A DNA stretch of 64,000 bases from an uncultured Ruminococcus sp. (GCA_900315975.1 ONBA01000022.1:12174-76173), one strand, 5' to 3'; shown: positions 36,419-46,440, numbered from the stretch's first letter. Notes: a model not told the origin generated them from the letters alone. Made by a program: numbers and translations.

Positions 36419-38758
36419 TTACTTTATACCCCAGATATTTTCAGCATAGTCAGCGATAGTTCTGTCTGAACTGAACTTACCGGCATTGCACATATTTATC
36501 CACTGCTTAGCAGCAAAAGCCTTTCTGTCTGAACCGAAATCACTAATACAGCGGAGCTTTGTCTCGACATAGCTTCTGATATCGCCGAGGAGGTAATAAT
36601 GGTCAGGAGCGTGCCAACTTGCACCGTCGAGGAGAGACATATAAAGCTCACGGAAATCACCGCTGCCGCCGTCCGAAACTGTACCGTCGATGAGAGAAGA
36701 AACGACCTTTTTGATCATAGCGTCCTGAGCGAAAGTTTTTCTGCTGTCGTATTCGGGAACGATTTTTTCGAGGTCTTCAACTCTTGCACCGAAGATGTAG
36801 TTGTTGCACTCCCCTGCTTCCTGAACGATCTCGATATTAGCACCGTCGTAGGTACCGAGAGTTACCGCACCGTTTAGCATCAGCTTCATATTACCGGTAC
36901 CGCTTGCCTCAGTACCGGCAGTTGAGATCTGCTCGGAAACGTCAGCCGCAGCAACGAGTTTTTCAGCATATGAAACGTTGTAATTCTGTACGAAAACGAC
37001 CTTGAGCAAGTCTTTGGTATCGGGGTCAGAAGAGACTATTCTGCCTATCTCGTTGATATACTTGATAATAGCCTTAGCGCGCTTGTATCCCGGAGCCGAT
37101 TTTGCGCCAAAGATAAAAGTAGTAGGCTTGAAATCAGATATACTGCCGTCCTTGATACCGTAATATATCCACAATATAGAGAACGCATTAAGGAGCTGAC
37201 GCTTATACTCGTGAAGTCGCTTGATCTGAATATCAAAAACGGACTCAGGATCGATATCGATACCCTCATTTATCTTGATGAAATCAGCGAGCTGCTGTTT
37301 TTTGGACTGCTTGATCTGAACGAAGCGGTTGAGAGTGTCGTCGTCACAGGCAGATTCCAGCTCTTTGAGTTTAGAGAGGTCAGTGACCCAACCATCGCCG
37401 ATTTTCTCGGATATAAGGGCCGAAAGCTCAGGGTTGCAGAGTGCGAGCCAGCGGCGCTGAGTTATACCGTTAGTTTCGTTGCGGAATCGTTCCGGATAGA
37501 GACTATACCAGTCAGCAAGGACAGTATCCTTAAGGATCTGAGTATGGATCTCAGCGACACCGTTAATATGGCTCGAAGCATAGCAAGCCATATCAGCCAT
37601 ATGGATAAGCTCCCCCTTGATTATCTTGATGCGGGCAATTTTGTACTTGGGAACGTTATTCGCATACATTTCAGCGATAAGCTCCTCGTTTATCTGAATA
37701 ATTATCTCGTAGATACGCGGGAGAACCTCCTCAACGAGACCTGTCCACCACTTTTCAAGAGCCTCCTGCATGACGGTGTGGTTGGTATAATTGAAGACTT
37801 TTTTCGCAGTAGCGAGAGCTTTTTCAAATGACCAGCCCTCGATATCGACGAGCTGACGGATAAGCTCAGGGATAGAGATAACGGGGTGAGTATCGTTGAG
37901 CTGAACGGAGATATAGTCAGCGAGGTTATCGAGAGTACCGAAGCGAGCCTTATGCTTGCGGAGAATATCGGTAAGTGACGCACAGCTGAAGAAGTACTGC
38001 TGTTTCAGTCGTAGCTTTTTGCCCTCATTAGTATCATCATTAGGGTAGAGAACACGAGATATATCCTCAGCGTAGATTTTTTCTTTAGAAGCTTCGAGGT
38101 AATCCTGTTTATTGAAGGTATCGAAGTCGAACTCCTTAACGGGTTCAGCCTGCCAGAGTCTGAGAGTGCCCACATTTTCGGTACGGCAGCCGAAAACGGG
38201 CATATCATACGGAACAGCCTTAACGGTCTGACCGTTGTACTCGATAATGACGGTATCCGCGTCACAGCGTTTTGACCACGGGTCGCCGAACTTAGTCCAG
38301 TCGTCGATATCCTCGCACTGATAGCCGTCAACGATAGACTGCTTGAACAGGCCATACTTATAGCGGATACCGTAGCCGTCGAGTGGCAGACTGAGAGTAG
38401 CGGCAGAATCGAGGAAACAAGCGGCAAGACGTCCGAGACCGCCGTTACCGAGGGCAGCGTCCTCAATAACTTCGAGGTCAGCGAGGTCGAGACCGAGTTC
38501 CTTGAAAGCGTCGTTGACCTCGTCATAGATACCAAGGCAGAGGAGGTTATTGTAAACAGCTCTGCCAACGAGGAACTCCATAGAAAGATAAGCGGCACGG
38601 CGCTTAGAGAGGTGTTCCTGACGCGAATTATCCCAGCGGTCAGCGAACATTTCCATAACAGTGTCACCGAGAGCGTTATGAAGCATCTGAGGTGTAGCGG
38701 ACTTCAAATTCTTAGGAAGTCTGCCAGTAAATTTTTCGATAAATATTTTCTTATCCAT
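36419..38758 (-). CDS. glgP: Glycogen/starch (maltodextrin) phosphorylase
   Basis: 779 residues, GT35. Removes glucose-1-phosphate from alpha-1,4-glucans. Landmarks: SMEFLVGRAVYNNL, ALGNGGLGRLAACFLDS, NDTHPVISIPEL, NGITQRRWL, IKRLHEYKRQ and the PLP lysine in EASGTGNMKLMLNGAVTLG. Start ATG 38758 has GGAGG 7 nt upstream. Third gene of a minus-strand operon with malQ and a lipoprotein, consistent with maltodextrin or glycogen breakdown. Confidence 0.97.
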   Translation of the reverse strand: MDKKIFIEKFTGRLPKNLKSATPQMLHNALGDTVMEMFADRWDNSRQEHLSKRRAAYLSMEFLVGRAVYNNLLCLGIYDEVNDAFKELGLDLADLEVIEDAALGNGGLGRLAACFLDSAATLSLPLDGYGIRYKYGLFKQSIVDGYQCEDIDDWTKFGDPWSKRCDADTVIIEYNGQTVKAVPYDMPVFGCRTENVGTLRLWQAEPVKEFDFDTFNKQDYLEASKEKIYAEDISRVLYPNDDTNEGKKLRLKQQYFFSCASLTDILRKHKARFGTLDNLADYISVQLNDTHPVISIPELIRQLVDIEGWSFEKALATAKKVFNYTNHTVMQEALEKWWTGLVEEVLPRIYEIIIQINEELIAEMYANNVPKYKIARIKIIKGELIHMADMACYASSHINGVAEIHTQILKDTVLADWYSLYPERFRNETNGITQRRWLALCNPELSALISEKIGDGWVTDLSKLKELESACDDDTLNRFVQIKQSKKQQLADFIKINEGIDIDPESVFDIQIKRLHEYKRQLLNAFSILWIYYGIKDGSISDFKPTTFIFGAKSAPGYKRAKAIIKYINEIGRIVSSDPDTKDLLKVVFVQNYNVSYAEKLVAAADVSEQISTAGTEASGTGNMKLMLNGAVTLGTYDGANIEIVQEAGECNNYIFGARVEDLEKIVPEYDSRKTFAQDAMIKKVVSSLIDGTVSDGGSGDFRELYMSLLDGASWHAPDHYYLLGDIRSYVETKLRCISDFGSDRKAFAAKQWINMCNAGKFSSDRTIADYAENIWGIK

Positions 38759-38770
38759 ATTATCCTCCAA

Positions 38771-39634
38771 TTATTGATTTGCGGCTATCAGTTTATTGCG
38801 GTCGATATCTACATCACCGTACATCACATCTTCAAGTTTGTCATAATCACTCTTCGGCATATAGTTTACATAGAGAATGATTTTGCATCCGAAGTCATCA
38901 AGATATATTTGGTTAGAAAAGTCAAACGAAGTCAGTTCCTCCAGCAGTTCTGTCCCTTCGGGAAGGAGTATGTGTGCAAAAACTTTGCCTTTCTGCCCGG
39001 AGAAGTAAGAAAAGAACTCTTCATACGTCAGTTCAGCAGGTGCCTCAAACGGCATCATTTTCTCGGTAGCGTACAACACCCACAGCTTGCCTGCCTGAGT
39101 ATAGCTGCGGATATAGTCCTTCGCATGATCTAAAAGCTCATTTTCAAATAAAGGGAACGCATAGTTATCACCGCTTATTTCATCGCTGTCCTCTGTTCCG
39201 ACAGCCATAAAACGTCTGCCATCATCATCTTCAAGAGTATAGTATATGCGTAACTTTTCAGGTATCGGCACGCCAATGTACTCCCACTGAACATCTCTGC
39301 ATATGAAAGTGAAATCTTTGCCGTACTTTGTACGAAGCTTGTCAAGAGCTGCCTGCTCCTCAATCGGTACGTTCTCTATGTGAGAGGTATGCAGTTCGCT
39401 CTCATATTCTTCTTCGCTGACCGCTGATGTCTCAGTGACAGCTTCGGTAACTGTCTCAGCGTGAGTTGTATTTTCGGCAGCAGTTATTATCAATGCTTCT
39501 TTATTTGCAGTTGTTTCGGTTTCGGCATTGACCGTAACTGCTGATGGCTCTGATTTTTCCGGTGTTTCAGTATTTTTAGCAGTACAGCCTGTAAGCATGA
39601 CTGCCGCTGTAAGTGTTAGAATTATTCTTTTCAC
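38771..39634 (-). CDS. Hypothetical lipoprotein
   Basis: 287 residues. The lipobox is in ILTLTAAVMLTGC (Cys about 17), followed by a Thr/Glu/Ala-rich linker (about 20-80) and a globular domain (about 85-287) with no recognised family. The stop-start overlap with malQ (4 nt) and the 12-nt gap to glgP place it in an alpha-glucan operon, so it might sit at the surface near glucan uptake, but nothing in the sequence shows sugar binding. Confidence 0.72.
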   Translation of the reverse strand: MKRIILTLTAAVMLTGCTAKNTETPEKSEPSAVTVNAETETTANKEALIITAAENTTHAETVTEAVTETSAVSEEEYESELHTSHIENVPIEEQAALDKLRTKYGKDFTFICRDVQWEYIGVPIPEKLRIYYTLEDDDGRRFMAVGTEDSDEISGDNYAFPLFENELLDHAKDYIRSYTQAGKLWVLYATEKMMPFEAPAELTYEEFFSYFSGQKGKVFAHILLPEGTELLEELTSFDFSNQIYLDDFGCKIILYVNYMPKSDYDKLEDVMYGDVDIDRNKLIAANQ

Positions 39635-41103
39635 CTGTTATACATCCTATTCAGTTTCTTTATCTTCTTTGCAAGCTCAGGCGTAAAGTCAGTCTCCTTT
39701 GTGCGGAACTGCCAGTTACAGCCGAGAGTAGAAGGAGTATTCATTCTATCCTCCTTCGGACTGTCGAGGAAGTCCTGAATCTGAGCGCAGGCGACCTGAG
39801 CAACGCTGCCCCATGCCGCACGGACTACCGCCATAGGAATCTCACTTTTGCGGCGGACGTGCAGGTACTTTTTAGCGAATTTGAGCGACTTTTTATCAAG
39901 CGACTCGACCCAGCCGTTGAGGGTCTCATTATCATGGGTACCGGTATAAGCGAAGCAGTTAGTGGTAGTGAAATTATGCGGCAGATAGCCGTTTTCGCCG
40001 TCAGAGAAACCGAACTGCAACACCTTCATACCGGGATAGCCGCATTTTTCGAGCATTTGGTGAACTTCGGGTGTAAGGAAGCCGAGGTCTTCAGCGATAA
40101 TATTGAGCTTACCGAGTTTTTCCTCAGCGAGCTTAAAGAGTTCATAATCGGGGCCCTTTTTCCATTCTCCGACAGTAGCGTCCTCATTACCGAACGGGAT
40201 AGTGTAGTAACTTTCAAAGCCGCGGAAGTGGTCGATACGGACGATATCATAGAGCTGAGAAGCGGTCCTTATGCGGTTTATCCACCAGCTGTAGCCGGTT
40301 TTTTTGTGGTAATCCCAGTCATAGAGAGGGTTACCCCAAAGCTGACCTGTCGGTGAGAAATCGTCAGGCGGACAGCCTGCAACACAAACCGGCTGACGTT
40401 TTCTGTTGAACCAGAAAAGCTTGTGGTCAGCCCAAGCCTCAACGCTGTCGAGAGCGCAGTAGATAGGGATATCGCCGATTATCTCAATGCCGTTATCGTT
40501 AGCATAGCGTTTAAGTTCGGACCACTGACGTGAGAATTCAAACTGTAAAAACTTAAAGAACCCGATATCATTTTTTAGTTCCTTTTTAGCTTCGGTGACA
40601 GCTTTTGCCTTGTGCATGGAGATATCCTTATCCCACTCATACCATGCCTTGCCGTCGTTTTTGAACTTGAGAGACATGAACAGTGCATACTCATCGAGCC
40701 AGTTTTTGTTGTCGTCGCAGAACTGCCTATAAGCCGGAAACTTAGCAGGCTTGAAGCGCGAATACGCGATACGCAGGACCTTGAAGCAATTCTCGTATAT
40801 GATGCTGTAATCGACCTTACCGGAAGAACTTTCCCATGTGAAGCTTGCGAACTCATGGCGTTCAAGCAGACCGTCACCCTCAAGTACTTCAAAGTCGATG
40901 AAATAGGGATTACCGGCATTTACGGAGAACGACTGATAAGGCGAATCGCCGTAGCTTGTAGGTGAAAGGGGCAAAATCTGCCAGCATTTCACACCAGCTG
41001 ACCTGAGAAAGTCAACGAACTCAAAAGCGTGCTTTCCCATTTTGCCGATACCGTACTCAGACGGCAGACTGGATATATGCATAAGTATGCAGTTTTTTCT
41101 CAT
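39631..41103 (-). CDS. malQ: 4-alpha-glucanotransferase (amylomaltase)
   Basis: 490 residues, GH77. Transfers alpha-1,4-glucan segments, producing longer chains for GlgP plus glucose. Landmarks: HISSLPSEYGIG, CWQILPLSPTSYGDSPYQSFS, DIPIYCALDS, the nucleophile Asp in VRIDHFRGFE, the acid/base Glu in IIAEDLG, and YTGTHDNETL. First gene of the malQ-lipoprotein-glgP unit; RBS AAAGGAGAGATATT. Divergent from the small membrane protein at 41.17 kb. Confidence 0.96.
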   Translation of the reverse strand: MRKNCILMHISSLPSEYGIGKMGKHAFEFVDFLRSAGVKCWQILPLSPTSYGDSPYQSFSVNAGNPYFIDFEVLEGDGLLERHEFASFTWESSSGKVDYSIIYENCFKVLRIAYSRFKPAKFPAYRQFCDDNKNWLDEYALFMSLKFKNDGKAWYEWDKDISMHKAKAVTEAKKELKNDIGFFKFLQFEFSRQWSELKRYANDNGIEIIGDIPIYCALDSVEAWADHKLFWFNRKRQPVCVAGCPPDDFSPTGQLWGNPLYDWDYHKKTGYSWWINRIRTASQLYDIVRIDHFRGFESYYTIPFGNEDATVGEWKKGPDYELFKLAEEKLGKLNIIAEDLGFLTPEVHQMLEKCGYPGMKVLQFGFSDGENGYLPHNFTTTNCFAYTGTHDNETLNGWVESLDKKSLKFAKKYLHVRRKSEIPMAVVRAAWGSVAQVACAQIQDFLDSPKEDRMNTPSTLGCNWQFRTKETDFTPELAKKIKKLNRMYNR

Positions 41104-41169
41104 AATATCTCTCCTTTATAAAGGAATAATTTAAACCGCACCGGACATACTACACACAAGAGGTGGAGT

Positions 41170-41547
41170 ATGAAGATAACGCGGTATGTATTTATATTTT
41201 TGATGGGATTTTTTATTTACAGCCTTGTAGAAATTGCCGGAAGAGGCTATACACACTGGACAATGGGACTCACAGGCGGAACGGTACTTGCAGCGATATA
41301 CGCTATAAGCAGCCGACCTGCGATGAACCTGATAAAGACGTGCATACTTGGAGCGCTCATAATAACCGTAATAGAATTCACAGTCGGGCTGTACGATAAC
41401 ATTATAATGGGCTGGAAAGTGTGGGACTATTCAGAATTGCCGTTTAATATTATGGGGCAGATATGTCCGCTGTTCACACTTTTGTGGGCGATACTGTGCA
41501 TACCGGCATATTATCTGTGCCGTGCGATAGGGCGTAAACTTACCTGA
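41170..41547 (+). CDS. Putative ABC-transporter type IV family membrane protein
   Basis: 125 residues with four hydrophobic segments. Motifs EIAGRGYTHWTMGLTGG, IEFTVGLYDN and VWDYSELPFNIMGQICPLFTLLW match the small membrane family annotated as CmpB-like 'ABC-trans type IV'. Its function is not established. ATG is preceded by AAGAGGTGGAGT. Single gene between two minus-strand units. Confidence 0.8.
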   Translation: MKITRYVFIFLMGFFIYSLVEIAGRGYTHWTMGLTGGTVLAAIYAISSRPAMNLIKTCILGALIITVIEFTVGLYDNIIMGWKVWDYSELPFNIMGQICPLFTLLWAILCIPAYYLCRAIGRKLT

Positions 41548-41566
41548 CGGTTAACGTCCCACAGTA

Positions 41567-42886
41567 TCAGAATCCCTGCGACTTTAGTTCAGCGACGAGC
41601 CCGGTATAGAATTCGCGGACGTCGTAGCCTTCGATATTTTCGCGCATAAGGTCGATAACATCGCCGTGGCTGATACCGCGAATGTGGTTATTATCTATGC
41701 GGCGAAACTGACCGTGCTTAGCGGACTCCTCCCAAACGAGACCGTCATTATCGCCATTGAGTTTTTTTATCAGCAGGTAGCTGAAACACAGCGGAAATCC
41801 TGCTGATATGGCACATTTCATAACAGACATCACACTTCTGTAAGAAACGTCGGGCGAATCGGGCATTTGCAAATTCAGTTCCTTCATACGAATGGCACTA
41901 AGGTCATGAACGCCTGCCATAAAATCGGGAGCGCTGTCGCCGAGTTTACCGAAGATACTGTTATATCGGCGCGAGATTTTATCCTGCCATTTTTCGGATA
42001 CCTTTCCGAGCAGGAAATCGACCATATCACAGCCCATATGCGGAGTATTGATAGTAGTAAGGGTAGCGACGTACTTATCCATGCCGAGCTGACTTATAGC
42101 GTAGCGCGAATCGAGACCGCCCTTTGAGTGAGCGATGATATTGACCTTTTCCGCACCGGTTTCCTCAATCACCTTCAAAATAGTATTTTTGAGTTCTTCA
42201 GCACTATCATGAACCGAGCGTGCAGACTGCTGTTTACCGTAGTAAACGGAAGCACCGTTGCGGATAAGAGCAGCAGGAACTCTTCCCCAGTAGTTAAACA
42301 GCTGCCAATCGCGGAAGAAAATGCCGTGCACCATGAGTATGGGGTACTTAGTTTTACAAATCTCATTTTCGGCGCGGGCGTTATCGAGTTCAGCCTTATC
42401 GGCTTCAAAGTAGTATTCACGCTTAGCCTTTTTGTAGAAATGGAAGATGAGGAAAAAGTTCACACCCGGAACCCACCAGAATATGAGCATGAGAACATAT
42501 TCCGCAATTTTAATCTGTTTTGCACCAATAGCAGTTCTCACGATACCGACGAGCAGAGTAAGCAGGATTGCAAGAACCGGCATAACGACCGAAAAACTCT
42601 TAGCGACCGCCCCACGCGGAGTGAGGCAGAAATAGGTGATAATGATTATCCATTCCGGCAAAAGAGACGCACCCGATAGCCAGATAAGGGATATACCGCG
42701 TTTGAGAGAGCGCATACGGAAGCTTTTCAGCGGAACCTTTTCGCTTCTGAACAGCATAACGAGGTAAATGATAGAAATACCTACTGTTCCGACGACTCTT
42801 GCCGAAACCGGCACTCCTGTGAGAGAAGTCCATAGCGGAACGAGGTTATAGAAAACGAGCAGTATAAATAATTCAAGAATTCTCAT
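41567..42886 (-). CDS. Membrane-anchored alpha/beta-hydrolase (lipase-like)
   Basis: About 439 residues. N-terminal half has about five hydrophobic segments; the C-terminal half is an alpha/beta-hydrolase with the oxyanion region PILMVHGIFFRDWQLF, nucleophile elbow IAHSKGGLDSRYA (variant AHSKGG) and a His in GISHGDVIDLM. Similar to triacylglycerol-lipase-like proteins, but the substrate is unknown. I use ATG 42886, although no good ribosome site precedes it; it lies immediately after the upstream gene's terminator. TTG 42916 is a less likely alternative. Confidence 0.75.
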   Translation of the reverse strand: MRILELFILLVFYNLVPLWTSLTGVPVSARVVGTVGISIIYLVMLFRSEKVPLKSFRMRSLKRGISLIWLSGASLLPEWIIIITYFCLTPRGAVAKSFSVVMPVLAILLTLLVGIVRTAIGAKQIKIAEYVLMLIFWWVPGVNFFLIFHFYKKAKREYYFEADKAELDNARAENEICKTKYPILMVHGIFFRDWQLFNYWGRVPAALIRNGASVYYGKQQSARSVHDSAEELKNTILKVIEETGAEKVNIIAHSKGGLDSRYAISQLGMDKYVATLTTINTPHMGCDMVDFLLGKVSEKWQDKISRRYNSIFGKLGDSAPDFMAGVHDLSAIRMKELNLQMPDSPDVSYRSVMSVMKCAISAGFPLCFSYLLIKKLNGDNDGLVWEESAKHGQFRRIDNNHIRGISHGDVIDLMRENIEGYDVREFYTGLVAELKSQGF

Positions 42887-42891
42887 AAATA

Positions 42892-42937
42892 TAAAAAGTA
42901 AGGACTGTTGCACCAATGTACAACAGTCCTGAAGTTA
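42892..42937 (-). terminator. Terminator after zinc-ribbon gene
   Basis: Minus strand AGGACTGTTG (42931-42922), 10-nt loop, CAACAGTCCT (42911-42902), then TTACTTTTTATATTT. Confidence 0.8.
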
Positions 42938-43372
42938 TTAGTAGTTCTGATTAGAATCTGCGTTAAAGAACTGATTGCTGCTTTCTGTATAGTAATCGTT
43001 AGGTTCGAGGGACATAAAGTCGTCGTCCTCCATATCAGGAAGCCTTGCTCCGCAGCGTCCGCAGAACTGGAAACGCTCATTGACCTCAGCGTCGCACTTG
43101 GGGCAGATCTTATATCCGCGGATGCCGTTGAGTTCAAATCTCATTTTCTTAATTCTTCTGCGTCTTGTGTCGATATCATCGCAGAGCACTTTGAGGTTAG
43201 CGGGATCCTCGTTGGGGTTCTTATAATATTTCTTACCGATATCGGTAAATATCTCAACGATTCTCTCCTCCTCGTACAGTATCTTTCTCTTCAGATTATT
43301 AGCCTCAGAGATACTTTTGGTCTTATCGGTAATGCCCTTGCTAGCGTCACCGATCTTATCGAGAAGACCCAT
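42938..43372 (-). CDS. Zinc-ribbon protein with helical N-terminus
   Basis: 144 residues. N-terminal two thirds are charged and helical (LLDKIGDASKGITDKTKSI, SEANNLKRKILYEEERIVEIF). A C4 zinc ribbon follows: CPKCDAEV...FCGRCG (about 100-120), then an acidic and Asn-rich tail. ATG 43372 has AGGAG 8 nt upstream. No specific function recognised; similar small zinc-ribbon proteins are common in Clostridia. Confidence 0.78.
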   Translation of the reverse strand: MGLLDKIGDASKGITDKTKSISEANNLKRKILYEEERIVEIFTDIGKKYYKNPNEDPANLKVLCDDIDTRRRRIKKMRFELNGIRGYKICPKCDAEVNERFQFCGRCGARLPDMEDDDFMSLEPNDYYTESSNQFFNADSNQNY

Positions 43373-43587
43373 GTTCATCACTCCTATAGAATATTGTGCC
43401 GCTCACGTACCGGACGAACGTGCTCTGTTGCAGATACAGTCCCCGATACATCTGCACCTATATTATACATTTTTTATAAAAAAATGTCAAGGGTTTTTAC
43501 ATTTATTCTACGTTTTTTTAAAAAATTAGCTAATAGATTTATGGAAAATACCCTATAGAAACCATTGCACAGATTTAATAGAAGTAG

Positions 43588-44022
43588 TTACATTTTCTCG
43601 ATATCGTGTTCAGTAAGCTGAATAATACCGCCTTTTTCAAGGGCAGAAGAAGCGTTGTTATTATCGTCAACGCGGATAACGAAAGAGACCGACTTATCGG
43701 ACTTTCCGAGGAAAGCGTAGAGGTACTCGATATTAACGTTATCAGCGCCGAGGATATCAAGAACGCGGCTAAGCTGACCTGGGGTATCGGGGATAGAAAT
43801 AGCAACTATCTCAGTATCCGCGACGGCATACGAAGCCTTTCTGAGTATATCAGCAGCCTTATCGGTATCATTTGCTATCATTCTGAGGATGCCGAAATCC
43901 TTGGTATCGGCGATACTAAGAGCTCTGATATTGATATTATTCTCCTTGAGCAGCTTCAGTACGCCGGTAAGCTGATTTGGTTTATTATCTAAAAATACTG
44001 AGATCTGTCTTACATTTGCCAT
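43588..44022 (-). CDS. Tandem ACT-domain protein
   Basis: 144 residues with two ACT modules: ISVFLDNKPNQLTGVLKLLKE and IVAISIPDTPGQLSRVLDIL. ACT domains bind amino acids and regulate metabolism. It is the last gene of the ior-paaK operon, where such proteins are commonly found next to phenylacetate-CoA ligase, so it probably senses an aromatic amino acid or related acid (inference). RBS AAGGAGG. Confidence 0.9.
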   Translation of the reverse strand: MANVRQISVFLDNKPNQLTGVLKLLKENNINIRALSIADTKDFGILRMIANDTDKAADILRKASYAVADTEIVAISIPDTPGQLSRVLDILGADNVNIEYLYAFLGKSDKSVSFVIRVDDNNNASSALEKGGIIQLTEHDIEKM

Positions 44023-44059
44023 TGAAGTTCCTCCTTGAAGATAGAATTATAAAGAACGA

Positions 44060-44275
44060 TCAAAGCTCCTCATACATAACGAGAGCGGAGAAGTCCTCGC
44101 AGAACTCGTTAACGTGAGTCTGAGCGTCATGGCAGAGCCCTGCCGCAGTGCTGTACTTGATGTCGATAACCTTTACAGTAGCGATAAACTCATTGATATC
44201 GCTTTCAAAGTTAGAGAATTTTTCATATTTCTCCTGAGCGGGCTGGAAGCTTGTTGAAAAAAGTTTGATTTTCAT
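44060..44275 (-). CDS. Cse60-like small protein
   Basis: 71 residues: MKIKLFSTSFQPAQEKYE, then NEFIATVKVIDIKYSTAA and FCEDFSALVMYEE. The pattern (short basic start, a VIDIKY strand, FSALVMYE end) resembles the sporulation protein Cse60 family. It lies between paaK and the ACT gene, read in the same direction with a GGAGAAATT ribosome site. A sporulation role is only suggested by family resemblance. Confidence 0.65.
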   Translation of the reverse strand: MKIKLFSTSFQPAQEKYEKFSNFESDINEFIATVKVIDIKYSTAAGLCHDAQTHVNEFCEDFSALVMYEEL

Positions 44276-44332
44276 GATAATTTCTCCTTTAATGTTGAAT
44301 TTATTAAAATATAAAAATTTTAATCGTATTAG

Positions 44333-45655
44333 TTACTGCTTAGCAGGGTTGTCGTGAAGTTTTCTCTTATCAATAACTCTTACCGCCTTACCTTCGCTTC
44401 TTGCGATAGACTTAGGTGAAACGAGGTGAACCTTCGGGTTAATGCCGAGCATAGTCTTGATAGCGGTAGCGAGAGCGCGTTCCTGATCCTGCATATCCTT
44501 GACCTTATCCGAGAACTGTTCCGGCTTCATTTCTACGCTGATATCGAGGGTATCGCTGTTATTAACGCGGTCGACCTCGATGATGTAGTTAGGTGCATAG
44601 CCCTCAGCGATGAGAACGGTCTCGATCTGACTCGGGAACACGTTAACGCCGCGAATAATCATCATATCGTCACTTCTGCCCATAGGCTTAGCCATTTTCA
44701 CGAGGGTACGTCCGCACGAGCATTTTTTTCTGCTGAGCACGCAGAGATCGCGGGTACGATATCTGAGAAGCGGGAAAGCTTCCTTAGTGATACTGGTGAA
44801 AACGAGTTCGCCGACCTCACCTTCAGGGAGAACTTCGCCGGTATCGGGGTCGATTATCTCAGCGATGAAGTTATCCTCATTTATATGCATACCGGACTGT
44901 TCCGAGCACTCGAAAGCAACACCGGGGCCGCTTGATTCAGTCAGACCATATATATCGAAAGCCTTGATACCGAGTGATTTCTCGATAGACTTGCGCATTT
45001 CCTCAGTCCACGGTTCAGCGCCGAAGATACCGGCTTTGAGCTTGAGGTCATCGGGATCGAGCCCCATTTCCTCGACAGTTTCGCCGAGGTAAGCGGCATA
45101 GGAAGGAGTACAGCAGAGGATAGTGGTACCGAGGTCCTGCATAAACTGTATCTGACGCTCAGTATTTCCCGAAGACATGGGAAGAGTGAGACATCCGACC
45201 TTATGTGAACCGCCGTGCAGACCGGCACCGCCTGTGAAGAGACCGTAGCCGTAAGCGACCTGAAGAACGTCCTCATTAGTACCGCCAGCGGCAGTGATAG
45301 CTCTTGCTACGCAGTCCTCCCACATATCGACATCATTCTGGGTATAGAAAGCGACAACGCGCTTTCCTGTAGTACCGCTTGTTGAGTGGATACGAACGCA
45401 CTCGCTGAGCGGTTTAGCAAGCAGTCCATATGGATAAGCCTCACGGAGGTCAGCCTTGCTGAGAAAAGGTAACTTATACAGATCGTCTGTTCCCTTGATG
45501 TCCTCGGGCTTAACGCCTTTTTCGTCCATAAGATCGCGGTAATATTTAACGTTATCGTAAACGTGTTTTACCTGAGCGACAAGACGTTCGTCCTGAAGCT
45601 TTTTCATGTCCTCCCGGGACATAGTTTCGATCTCTTTGTTCCAATATCTTTCCAT
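44333..45655 (-). CDS. paaK: Phenylacetate-CoA ligase
   Basis: 440 residues. Activates phenylacetate or another arylacetate with ATP and CoA; in anaerobes with Ior it works with indolepyruvate oxidoreductase. Landmarks: the P-loop-like IHSTSGTTGKRVVAFYT, YGYGLFTGGAGLHGG, FDIYGLTESSGPG, LLRYRTRDLC and GRSDDMMIIRGVNVFPSQIE. Fourth gene of the ior operon; a 180-bp gap with no gene separates it from iorB. Confidence 0.95.
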   Translation of the reverse strand: MERYWNKEIETMSREDMKKLQDERLVAQVKHVYDNVKYYRDLMDEKGVKPEDIKGTDDLYKLPFLSKADLREAYPYGLLAKPLSECVRIHSTSGTTGKRVVAFYTQNDVDMWEDCVARAITAAGGTNEDVLQVAYGYGLFTGGAGLHGGSHKVGCLTLPMSSGNTERQIQFMQDLGTTILCCTPSYAAYLGETVEEMGLDPDDLKLKAGIFGAEPWTEEMRKSIEKSLGIKAFDIYGLTESSGPGVAFECSEQSGMHINEDNFIAEIIDPDTGEVLPEGEVGELVFTSITKEAFPLLRYRTRDLCVLSRKKCSCGRTLVKMAKPMGRSDDMMIIRGVNVFPSQIETVLIAEGYAPNYIIEVDRVNNSDTLDISVEMKPEQFSDKVKDMQDQERALATAIKTMLGINPKVHLVSPKSIARSEGKAVRVIDKRKLHDNPAKQ

Positions 45656-45834
45656 TGGACTTCTACTCCTTACTGATTGGATTTATGTAAACCAGCGCCA
45701 TTGCTGATTTTTGATTGGTATATTCAGAATAATTGCTTACGCGTAAATATTTCTCGCCATTAAAGCAACGAGAAAGATCGTATGCTTACCGGATCAACTT
45801 TCAATCCACAGATACCTTATACCGGCGGAATTGA

Positions 45835-46416
45835 TCAGACTGATTCAGCATTAAGACCGAGCTCAAAAGCCTTCTTATTGAGTTCGAGGAACTTAGCAGG
45901 CACACACTGTTCAATAGCCTTCTGCCATAGCTCCATAGGGTAATCCATACGAGCGGCGAGAACACCCATAAGAACGACATTTGAAGCCTTGGAAGTACCA
46001 GCCTGCTCCGCAAGAGCGAGGGCGTCAACAGCTACGAGGTCAGCGCCGGCAGCTCTGAGTTTTTCCACGAGATTCTCGGGGTACTGAGCCGCACCGGTGA
46101 TAACGGGCATAGGGTCAATCTGCTGAGTTGAAGTAATGAGATGACCGCCTTTTTTGAGGTAAGGCAGGCAGCGTGCAGCTTCGAGCAGCTCAAATGAGAT
46201 AACAGCGTCAGCCTCGCCCTTTTCGATAACGGGAGAGTACACCTTGTCGCCGTACTTAACATAGGTAACAACGGAGCCGCCGCGCTGAGACATACCGTGA
46301 ACCTCGCTGACCTTAACGTCATAACCCTGTGCGAGAAGCACATTTCCTATCAATCTTGAAGCCAGCAGTGAACCCTGTCCGCCAACGCCGACTATCATCA
46401 TAGATTTAGTTTCCAT
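45835..46416 (-). CDS. iorB: Indolepyruvate:ferredoxin oxidoreductase, beta subunit
   Basis: 193 residues, the gamma-domain-type subunit: SMMIVGVGGQGSLLASRLIG, VKVSEVHGMSQRGGSVVTYVKYG and SFELLEAARCLPYLKKGG. Works with IorA to interconvert aryl-2-oxoacids and aryl-acyl-CoA using ferredoxin. RBS AAAGGAGTAATATA. A small ORF separates it from iorA. Confidence 0.94.
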   Translation of the reverse strand: METKSMMIVGVGGQGSLLASRLIGNVLLAQGYDVKVSEVHGMSQRGGSVVTYVKYGDKVYSPVIEKGEADAVISFELLEAARCLPYLKKGGHLITSTQQIDPMPVITGAAQYPENLVEKLRAAGADLVAVDALALAEQAGTSKASNVVLMGVLAARMDYPMELWQKAIEQCVPAKFLELNKKAFELGLNAESV

Positions 46417-46440
46417 TATATTACTCCTTTGAAGTTGATG

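Noticed and set aside
42886..42916. TTG start for the lipase-like gene
   Set aside because: It falls inside the preceding terminator hairpin; ATG 42886 is more plausible even with a weak ribosome site.
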